Shown piece after piece: positions 1-4,959 of a stretch of DNA of 5,872 nt (its first letter is position 1; each line of letters starts with the position of its first letter). Where the stretch lies: positions 1-5,872 of the forward strand of contig JANJXE010000226.1 in NCBI GenBank assembly GCA_024709185.1, read 5' to 3'. The translations under genes were made by a program, and so were the position numbers. Source of the DNA: Paludibacter sp. (lineage in GTDB: Bacteria > Bacteroidota > Bacteroidia > Bacteroidales > Paludibacteraceae). The notes beneath the pieces were generated by a model. It was not told where the DNA came from. It did no database searches and was given only the letters and a program-made list of their open reading frames with translations.

Positions 1-118
1 TATTACTCGTGCTGTTTACAAACACAATATCCACCTTCGGATGATACACCAAAATCCGTAACAATTCGCCGGCGGTATATCCCGCACCACCAATAACTCC
101 AACTTTAATCCTCTCCAT
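1..118 (-). CDS. argC: N-acetyl-gamma-glutamyl-phosphate reductase, N-terminal fragment (runs off left edge)
   Basis: ArgC reduces N-acetyl-glutamyl-phosphate to the semialdehyde with NADPH, the third step of arginine synthesis, in the cytoplasm. Only the first 39 codons are in the window. Reading from the ATG at 118-116 the protein begins MERIKVGVIGGAGYTAGELL, followed by RILVYHPKVDIVFVNSTSN. This is the N-terminal Rossmann strand and glycine-rich loop (G10-G11-A12-G13, then Y-T-A-G17-E-L-L) that is highly characteristic of ArgC; the later PHLVPMxRG-type catalytic region lies outside. The start is fixed by the family's usual beginning, a few residues before the first beta strand. It follows trmD after 67 bp with no clear terminator between, so read-through from trmD is possible. 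The best promoter-like box in the gap (TGTCTTTG, 155-162) misses the TAnnTTTG consensus by one base. The ATG itself lies in a 7-bp repeat unit. Confidence 0.92.
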   Translation of the reverse strand, partial: MERIKVGVIGGAGYTAGELLRILVYHPKVDIVFVNSTSN

Positions 119-197
119 TAATCACGTATCATTAATCATTAAACATTCAAATGCTCAAAGACATCAAATCCCCACCCATTAACCATTAATCATTTAA
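116..197. repeat. Degenerate 7-bp tandem repeat (CATTAAT type) at the trmD-argC junction
   Basis: On the plus strand, heptamers line up end to end in two blocks. Block one (116-150) reads CATTAAT, CACGTAT, CATTAAT, CATTAAA, CATTCAA. Block two (177-197) reads CATTAAC, CATTAAT, CATTTAA. A 26-bp unrelated spacer (151-176) separates them and breaks the phase. On the coding strand each unit is a variant of ATTAATG, so almost every unit brings an ATG and most bring a TAA. The last four codons and stop of trmD and the ATG of argC fall inside the repeat. The repeat is directly visible; its origin by replication slippage is inferred. Confidence 0.7.
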
Positions 198-863
198 TAG
201 TCGGGGTCTCAGCGCTTTCGTTCGCGCCAGAGCCTGTTTGTGATTCCATTCTTCCACCTTCGCCTGATGTCCCGAAAGCAGGATATCCGGAACCTTCCAG
301 CCTTTGTACTCTGCCGGACGTGTATACACCGGCGGTGCAAGCAGATTATCCTGAAACGAATCTGATAATGCCGAGGTTTCATCGCTCATTGCTCCGGGAA
401 TAAGCCGCACAATGGCGTCGGTCATCATTGCAGCAGGGATTTCTCCACCGGTGAGTACCACATCGCCAACACTGATTTCGCGGGTAATTAAATGCTCCCG
501 AATCCGGTGATCGATGCCTTTGTAGTGACCGCAAAGGATCATCAGGTTGCCGGCCAGCGAATAGCGGTTGGCCATGGGTTGGTCGAACAGCTCACCATCG
601 GGCGATGTGTATATAATTTCATCATAGCTGCGCTCGGCTTTCAGCTTCGTAATCACTCTGTCAACCGGCTCTATCTGTAATACCATTCCTGCTCCGAAAC
701 CAAACGCGTAATCGTCAACCCGGCGGTGCTTGTCGGTGGAATAGTCGCGCAGATTGTGTACCACAATCTCCACCAACCCTTTATCCTGGGCTCGTTTCAG
801 GATGGAATGGTTCAGCGGACTGTACAGCAGTTCGGGGACAGCAGAGATAATATCGATTCGCAT
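186..863 (-). CDS. trmD: tRNA (guanine37-N1)-methyltransferase TrmD
   Basis: TrmD uses S-adenosylmethionine to methylate N1 of G37, next to the anticodon of tRNAs reading CUN, CCN and CGG codons, which prevents +1 frameshifting; it is normally essential and works as a cytoplasmic SPOUT-fold dimer. The 225-residue length is close to the family norm. Visible landmarks are the N-terminal [13 protein letters not shown] strand, [12 protein letters not shown] (15-26), the [16 protein letters not shown] segment (46-61), SPDG at 87-90, CGHYKGID (111-118), [13 protein letters not shown] of the trefoil knot (132-144), VRLIPG (152-157) and DSF (168-170). R153 and D168 align with the catalytic Arg154 and Asp169 of gamma-proteobacterial TrmD. 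The C-terminal [12 protein letters not shown] tRNA-binding helix is intact. The usual ribosomal-protein neighbours (rpsP, rimM, rplS) are absent. The start at 863 matches the family's MR(I/F)D beginning and sits 20 bp after a TAnnTTTG promoter box. Confidence 0.97.
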   Translation of the reverse strand: MRIDIISAVPELLYSPLNHSILKRAQDKGLVEIVVHNLRDYSTDKHRRVDDYAFGFGAGMVLQIEPVDRVITKLKAERSYDEIIYTSPDGELFDQPMANRYSLAGNLMILCGHYKGIDHRIREHLITREISVGDVVLTGGEIPAAMMTDAIVRLIPGAMSDETSALSDSFQDNLLAPPVYTRPAEYKGWKVPDILLSGHQAKVEEWNHKQALARTKALRPRLLND

Positions 864-883
864 TGGCTACAATAAATAAAGCA

Positions 884-891
884 CAAAGGTA
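884..891 (-). promoter_or_regulatory. Bacteroidetes-type -7 promoter box for trmD
   Basis: Minus-strand TACCTTTG matches the TAnnTTTG consensus and lies 20 bp before the trmD ATG, giving a short predicted leader. No convincing -33 TTTG lies about 20 bp further upstream, so this is a half-match. It falls in the 47-bp gap after the MetH activation-domain gene, so trmD probably has its own promoter even if there is also read-through. Confidence 0.55.
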
Positions 892-910
892 CAAAAAATA
901 CAGGAAATCT

Positions 911-1843
911 CTATAAATTCGCCGCCAGCCATTTACGCAGCTCCGAAGCACTTCTCCCTCTCCGGCGGGCATAATCCTCCAGCTGTTCTTCGTCAATTTT
1001 TCCTATTCCAAAATATTTCGACTGAGGATGGGCAAAGTACAATCCACACACCGAGGCGGTAGGATACATCGCCCCGTTTTCGGTCAGCATAATCCCCGTT
1101 TCTTCAAATTTCAACAGAGGATCGAGTTCAAAAATGATGGATTGGTCGGGGAGGGAAGGATAGCCGATTGCCGGCCGAATGCCCTGGTAACGTACCTTAA
1201 ACATCTCATCAATGCTGATGTCTTCATCCGCTTTATAACCCCAGTATTCTTTCCGAACCTTGTAATGCAACCATTCGGCAGTAGCTTCTGCAAGCCTGTC
1301 GCATAATACTTTTATCAAGATGGAAGTGTATAAATCGTCTTTCGCTTCGTACTGTGCGGCAATATCCTCGCCACCTGCAACGGTATTGGCAAAAACACCG
1401 ATATAATCTTCCTGAGGATGGATAAAATCGGACAAAGCGTAACAATACCCATCGCGCGAAGGTTGCTGTTGGCGAAGGGTAGGAATCCTGACAAGCCCTT
1501 CATCTCCCTGAATAACAATGTCATCCTCCTCCGAATGTGCCTTGTAAAATCCAAAAGAAACATTGAGTGAGATGAGGTTCTCATCGCGAAACCGACGCAG
1601 CATCTCCTGAGCATCCTTGTAGAGCTTAACCGCTTCTTCGGCTTCCTCAAGTTCGACAGGCGAAAAGCGCTGCATCCAGCTGGTTTGACACGACGCACAG
1701 TCGCAAACCGCCTCAATGCCATCGTACTTGCCCGAAAGATTCCAGGCTCTGAAGAAAAACGACCAATGGATAAACGGGGCTATTTCGGTTACCGGAACAC
1801 CCATGATTTGATGGGCTCCGGGTTGGTTGGGAGTATAAATCAT
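911..1843 (-). CDS. Free-standing methionine synthase (MetH) activation domain protein
   Basis: This 310-residue protein corresponds over its whole length to the C-terminal activation module of cobalamin-dependent methionine synthase, about the last 330 residues of E. coli MetH. That module binds S-adenosylmethionine and, with a reductase, remethylates the cobalamin when it has oxidised to cob(II)alamin. Visible motifs are IHWSFFFRAWNLSGKY (25-40), LYKDAQEML (74-82), DYIGVFANTVAG (146-157), RLAEATAEWLHYKVRKEYWGY (183-203), RPAIGYP (223-229) and the LTENGAM...GLYFAHPQSKYF block (253-278). Aligned by eye, E186, R223, A225 and Y277 match the AdoMet-binding Glu1097, Arg1134, Ala1136 and Tyr1189 of E. 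coli. H26 occupies the place of Asp946. C47, C49 and C52 form a CxCxxC segment absent from E. coli. The homocysteine, folate and cobalamin domains are missing, and the frame starts cleanly 11 bp after the upstream transporter, so this is a separate gene rather than a broken one. The partner MetH must be encoded elsewhere. Confidence 0.9.
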   Translation of the reverse strand: MIYTPNQPGAHQIMGVPVTEIAPFIHWSFFFRAWNLSGKYDGIEAVCDCASCQTSWMQRFSPVELEEAEEAVKLYKDAQEMLRRFRDENLISLNVSFGFYKAHSEEDDIVIQGDEGLVRIPTLRQQQPSRDGYCYALSDFIHPQEDYIGVFANTVAGGEDIAAQYEAKDDLYTSILIKVLCDRLAEATAEWLHYKVRKEYWGYKADEDISIDEMFKVRYQGIRPAIGYPSLPDQSIIFELDPLLKFEETGIMLTENGAMYPTASVCGLYFAHPQSKYFGIGKIDEEQLEDYARRRGRSASELRKWLAANL

Positions 1844-1854
1844 ATTTAAAAAAA

Positions 1855-2658
1855 TCAGGCCATCATCACCAGACTCACCGACATCACTGCCATACCGGCA
1901 ATCAGTCCGTAAATAGCAACGTGGTGTTCGCCATATTCCTCGGCTGTAGGCAATAGTTCGTCGAGCGAAATATATACCATAATTCCGGCAACTGCGGCAA
2001 ATACAAAGCCGAAAGCAGCACCGCCCAGGAAATGCATCAGTAAGAAATAACCAACAAGTGCACCGATTGGTTCGGCCAGACCGGATAAAAAGGAGAGAAA
2101 GAAAGCTTTTTTCTTGCTTTTAGTGGCATAATAGATCGGCACCGATATGGCCAGGCCTTCGGGGACGTTGTGGATGGCGATGGCCACAGCGATGCTAATC
2201 CCGAGTGTTGGATTTTCCATAGCTGCCAAAAAAGTAGCCAGTCCTTCAGGAAAGTTGTGGATGCCAATGGCCAGGGCCGAAAACAATCCCAGCCGCATAA
2301 GCTTCGTTTTGCCCTGTTTATCATCGTAATCTTTGGTTTTATTGATTTCATGCGGGTTTTCTCCCGAAGGAATGAGCTTGTCGATGATACCAATCAGTAA
2401 AATCCCTGCAAAAAAACCACCTACCGTCATCCAATAGCCTGGTTTATCCCCGTATTCCATCGAAAGCGAATCTTTTGCTTTTGCAAAAATCTCAACCAAT
2501 GATACGTAAATCATCACTCCTGCCGAGAACCCCAGAGAGGCAGCCAGAAATTTCGGATTGAATTTTTTATGCAGTAATCCGATAAAACTACCCACACCGG
2601 TTGCCAATCCTGCGAACAGAGTCAATCCGAAAGCAAATAAGAGATTATCAGTACTCAT
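1855..2658 (-). CDS. zupT: ZIP-family divalent metal transporter (ZupT-like)
   Basis: ZupT-type ZIP proteins carry zinc, and often iron, cobalt or manganese, into the cytoplasm across the inner membrane. The 267-residue protein has about eight hydrophobic segments (roughly 6-30, 36-58, 75-96, 121-147, 151-175, 184-208, 212-234, 248-266). The two signature metal-binding helices are present: [12 protein letters not shown] (H134, N135, E138) and [12 protein letters not shown] (H163, N164, E167). The third helix motif SGLAEPIGA (E196) and the [17 protein letters not shown] segment (221-237) match ZupT closely. The loop at 97-120 is charged but lacks the histidine-rich stretch of eukaryotic ZIPs. 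Length is near the roughly 257 residues of E. coli ZupT. The start at 2658 lies 23 bp after a TAnnTTTG box. The gene ends 11 bp before the MetH activation-domain gene, so the two are probably cotranscribed. Metal specificity cannot be read from the sequence. Confidence 0.95.
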   Translation of the reverse strand: MSTDNLLFAFGLTLFAGLATGVGSFIGLLHKKFNPKFLAASLGFSAGVMIYVSLVEIFAKAKDSLSMEYGDKPGYWMTVGGFFAGILLIGIIDKLIPSGENPHEINKTKDYDDKQGKTKLMRLGLFSALAIGIHNFPEGLATFLAAMENPTLGISIAVAIAIHNVPEGLAISVPIYYATKSKKKAFFLSFLSGLAEPIGALVGYFLLMHFLGGAAFGFVFAAVAGIMVYISLDELLPTAEEYGEHHVAIYGLIAGMAVMSVSLVMMA

Positions 2659-2681
2659 GTGTTCTGCTCAAAAAATTTTCG

Positions 2682-2689
2682 CAAAGTTA
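2682..2689 (-). promoter_or_regulatory. Bacteroidetes-type -7 promoter box for the ZIP transporter unit
   Basis: Minus-strand TAACTTTG matches TAnnTTTG and ends 23 bp before the transporter ATG, implying a leader of under 20 nt. I see no -33 TTTG at the usual distance, and no clear zinc-regulator palindrome around it. It lies downstream of the terminator of the preceding gene, which fits an independent transcription unit. Confidence 0.55.
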
Positions 2690-2750
2690 AACTAAAAAAC
2701 TGAAACCTCTAGCGGCTCTTTTCATTCTGTGTCTACAATTTGAATCACTT

Positions 2751-2796
2751 TTTTACAAAAATGAACCGGAGCAGGTGAATATGTCGCCTGCTCCGG
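2751..2796 (-). terminator. Intrinsic terminator after the tryptophanase/TPL-like gene
   Basis: A perfect 10-bp GC-rich stem (CCGGAGCAGG at 2766-2775 pairing with CCTGCTCCGG at 2787-2796) with an 11-nt loop lies 31 bp past the stop codon of the lyase. In the minus-strand transcript it is followed by TTCATTTTTGT, the T-rich tail expected for Rho-independent termination. In the plus direction the stem could extend by three more pairs, but it is followed by A-rich sequence, so it should act on minus-strand transcripts. It separates the lyase from the metal-transporter unit. Confidence 0.85.
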
Positions 2797-2827
2797 ATGT
2801 GAAATAAAAAAGAAATCAACCCTGAAG

Positions 2828-4276
2828 TTATAAACTAGCTCCGAAATCTTCTTTAAATTTAGCTACCAGCTTTTGTGGCCAGTCGTTCACCGGATCGAGC
2901 TTACCCATGAAGAAACGCAATACCGGCGGTTCGTAAATGAATTTTAATCCTCCTATCAATTTGCGGTTATCGTACAACCAGGTAAGGCGATCTTCAACAT
3001 ATTTAATTTGCGAAAGCGTAAACACGCGACGGGGAACGGCTAAACGAAGCAATTCCATATCGGCATAAGTCTCGTTTCCATACTCATCGCGCTGGTTCGA
3101 AATAGAACCACGTTCCATACCCCGAATTCCGGAAATCAGGAACAGGGCAGCTGCCAGTGCTCCGGCCGGATACTGAGTCTGAGGAATGTGATCGCACACT
3201 TGCATGGCATCCACATGTACACCCAACACACCTGCAGGTTTAATCACCGGAATACCTTTTTTATCCAGCTCACCAACCAGGTATTTAATAAAAGAAGGAC
3301 TTTGGCTGATAACTGTTTCGTCGAGTGTTTCGTACAAACCAACGGCCATTGCTTCAATTTCGCGCACCGACATACCTCCGTAGGTAAGGAACCCTTCGTA
3401 CAAAGGCACCAATGCTTCCATTTCCTTGAAAATTTCAACATTATCGGTAGCTATACCACCACCACGCGACGAGCTGAGCTTGCGTGCTGAGAAATAGCAA
3501 ATATCGGCAAGGGCAGTCATCGAGCGTATCACTGTGCCCATATCCGAATTTTTAAACTCATCTTCACGTTGTAACACAAGATAAGCGTTTTCACCAATCA
3601 AACTACAATCGAGCACCACGCGAATGCCGTATTTGTCGGCCAGCGCACGTACATCGCGCAGGTTTTGCACCGAGAAAGGCTGACCTCCGATAAGGTTGGT
3701 CGACGCTTCCATACGAATAAACGGAATATTCTTTGGCGAATGATGAATAATAACTTCTTCCAGCTTTTCAATATTCATATTGCCCTTGAAAGGATGATCG
3801 GAATTCACCACATAGGCTTCGTCGTAGAGCAATTCTGCAATTTGTCCTCCTTTGTCGGTAATATGGGCCATGGCCGTAGTAAAGTGGTAGTTCATCGGAA
3901 CCAGACTTCCCTTACGCACATAGGCCAGCGCAATAATATTCTCAGCGGCACGTCCCTGGTGTACAGGTAATAAAAGTTTTTTACCCATAACTTCTTCCAC
4001 CGCTTTTTGCAGGCGTACAAAGCTTTGCGAACCGGCATAAGCATCGTCGGCCTGCATCATAGCTGCAAGCTGGTTATCGCTCATGGCATTGGTGCCCGAG
4101 TCGGTAAGCATATCGAGGAACACGTCCTTTGTACTTAACTGAAATGTGTTAAAACCGCCTTCGTAAAGGGCTTCGAGACGACGTTCAATAGGAACGAGAT
4201 GGAGTTTTTGCACAATTCGGGTTTTGTGCAATTCCAGAGGGATATTTTCTCCGCTGTAGAATTTAATTTCCTGCAT
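2828..4276 (-). CDS. Tryptophanase/tyrosine phenol-lyase family PLP enzyme, divergent member
   Basis: Members of this family are cytoplasmic fold-type I PLP tetramers that split tryptophan (to indole) or tyrosine (to phenol) into pyruvate and ammonia. Family landmarks are DVFLDMLTDSGTNAMSD (51-67), DDAYAGS (77-83), PVHQGRAAEN (104-113), NLIGGQP (194-200), SARK (263-266, K266 being the PLP lysine), YEGFLTYGGM (293-302), MERG (387-390) and RLAVPRR (411-417). Compared by eye with Citrobacter tyrosine phenol-lyase, Y80, R109, F132, T133, N194, D223, K266, R389, R411 and F455 match Tyr71, Arg100, Phe123, Thr124, Asn185, Asp214, Lys257, Arg381, Arg404 and Phe448. T133, R389 and F455 favour the phenol-lyase over tryptophanase. 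However, L226 replaces Arg217, R265 and L267 replace Lys256 and Asp258, and V350-L351 replace Gly342-His343. The protein also has a tail of about 22 residues beyond the usual end. Family is secure; substrate and reaction are not. It is monocistronic, with its own promoter and terminator. Confidence 0.93.
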   Translation of the reverse strand: MQEIKFYSGENIPLELHKTRIVQKLHLVPIERRLEALYEGGFNTFQLSTKDVFLDMLTDSGTNAMSDNQLAAMMQADDAYAGSQSFVRLQKAVEEVMGKKLLLPVHQGRAAENIIALAYVRKGSLVPMNYHFTTAMAHITDKGGQIAELLYDEAYVVNSDHPFKGNMNIEKLEEVIIHHSPKNIPFIRMEASTNLIGGQPFSVQNLRDVRALADKYGIRVVLDCSLIGENAYLVLQREDEFKNSDMGTVIRSMTALADICYFSARKLSSSRGGGIATDNVEIFKEMEALVPLYEGFLTYGGMSVREIEAMAVGLYETLDETVISQSPSFIKYLVGELDKKGIPVIKPAGVLGVHVDAMQVCDHIPQTQYPAGALAAALFLISGIRGMERGSISNQRDEYGNETYADMELLRLAVPRRVFTLSQIKYVEDRLTWLYDNRKLIGGLKFIYEPPVLRFFMGKLDPVNDWPQKLVAKFKEDFGASL

Positions 4277-4285
4277 GATAGTAAA

Positions 4286-4329
4286 TAAAAGATTTATAGT
4301 GAATAAGCCACAAAGATATAAATCTTTTA
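4286..4329. promoter_or_regulatory. 13-bp perfect inverted repeat over the lyase promoter, candidate operator
   Basis: TAAAAGATTTATA at 4286-4298 and its exact reverse complement TATAAATCTTTTA at 4317-4329 are separated by 18 bp. The arm centres are 31 bp apart, close to three helical turns, and the symmetry axis (4307/4308) falls where transcription should start given the -7 box at 4311-4318. One arm overlaps that box and the other lies in the leader. The upstream arm also forms a smaller palindrome, AAAGAT-ATAA-ATCTTT (4312-4327). That position suits a repressor; a role is inferred, not shown. Confidence 0.45.
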
Positions 4330-4346
4330 CTTTTTATGCAAGAAAA
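4311..4346 (-). promoter_or_regulatory. Bacteroidetes-type promoter (-33 and -7) for the lyase gene
   Basis: Minus-strand TTTTCTTG (4346-4339) is followed, after 20 bp, by TATCTTTG (4318-4311), which matches TAnnTTTG. This is the best promoter in the window because both elements are present at a normal distance. Predicted transcription starts near 4305, giving an A/T-rich leader of about 30 nt with no Shine-Dalgarno sequence. Confidence 0.7.
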
Positions 4347-4381
4347 TTTACAAGATGATAGAAAAATCCCTAAAAATCAAA

Positions 4382-4843
4382 CTAATGCATCGAAAGTGAG
4401 CCTTCCAGCTTTTCATCCGAAACTTTCACAAAAACCGGGATGTTAACCTGCATCCATTCGTAGTAAGGGTAAATCTCGGAATAGCTTTCCGGAGTCAGAC
4501 TTTCTTTAAGAACCATTATCCATGCGTTTAGTTGGGTAGCCCAGTAATTGGTGGTAAATCCATGACTTCGATAGGCTCTGTACACCCACAATACTGTTTC
4601 AACCAGCACTTCAGGATTATTGTTTTTGAAAATGGAAAACATAAAACGAGCATGGTTAGCATGATTGTCTTTCATCATTTCCACATTGTCCTTGCCAACA
4701 AGATGCTCAATTTCAGCTTTCCCCAGCATTAAATTGTTCATCTGACCAACCAGTTGATCCATTTTTTTTTGGTACTCTTCTGCTGATGCAGCAGTCACCT
4801 GTTTTAGTAGCTTTGCTGTTTCTAAAAGATAGTTCTTGTCCAT
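4382..4843 (-). CDS. Conserved-looking helical protein of unknown function, 153 residues
   Basis: I do not recognise this protein with certainty. It is a soluble, probably all-helical polypeptide with no signal peptide, membrane segment or cysteine. Residues 1-40 look like an amphipathic helix pair (TAKLLKQVTAASAEEYQKKM). The centre carries a tightly patterned stretch: KDNHANHARFMFSIF (58-72, with H61, H64, R66, F67), then VLVETVLWVYRAYRSHGF (79-96, with W86, Y88, R89, Y91, R92, H94) and YWATQLNAW (100-108). The C-terminal part has PESYSEIYPYYEWM (118-131). The many buried-type aromatics and paired histidines suggest a ligand- or metal-binding helical bundle, perhaps a sensor domain of the kind often fused to cobalamin-binding or signalling modules; that resemblance is a weak impression only. 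It has its own TAnnTTTG box and lies 105 bp before the lyase, which has a separate promoter, so a functional link is not implied. Coding status is well supported by composition and motif pattern. Confidence 0.75.
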   Translation of the reverse strand: MDKNYLLETAKLLKQVTAASAEEYQKKMDQLVGQMNNLMLGKAEIEHLVGKDNVEMMKDNHANHARFMFSIFKNNNPEVLVETVLWVYRAYRSHGFTTNYWATQLNAWIMVLKESLTPESYSEIYPYYEWMQVNIPVFVKVSDEKLEGSLSMH

Positions 4844-4870
4844 GGTTGTTTGTGTTTAAAATGTAACCAA

Positions 4871-4878
4871 CAAATATA
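4871..4878 (-). promoter_or_regulatory. Bacteroidetes-type -7 promoter box for the 153-residue gene
   Basis: Minus-strand TATATTTG matches TAnnTTTG and ends 27 bp before the ATG at 4843. No good -33 TTTG is visible upstream. The 116-bp gap between the dacB stop and this gene otherwise shows only a weak hairpin, described under the rejected items. Confidence 0.5.
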
Positions 4879-4959
4879 TAACAATTTCACGAAAACATCC
4901 GATTGGAATATTTGGAAACGATTCGGCTGGCCCTTTGAATGCCAGAGCCCTAAACACAA

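Noticed and set aside
155..162. TGTCTTTG as a promoter box for argC
   Set aside because: It misses TAnnTTTG by one base at a key position and has no -33 element, so read-through from trmD is an equally good explanation.
1028..1306. Open frame of 92 codons on the plus strand
   Set aside because: It lies wholly antisense to the MetH activation-domain gene, resembles no family, and follows from the codon usage of the true gene.
3188..3490. Open frame of 100 codons on the plus strand
   Set aside because: It is antisense to the conserved core of the PLP lyase and its translation has no recognisable motif.
4382..4843. Hemerythrin or globin assignment for the 153-residue protein
   Set aside because: The histidine spacing (H61, H64, H94) does not fit the HxxxE and HxxxH hemerythrin ligands, and no globin proximal/distal histidine pattern is evident.
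4917..4956. Possible terminator after dacB
   Set aside because: The only stem (CTGGC/GCCAG with a 9-nt loop) is 5 bp long and has no T-rich tail in the minus direction.
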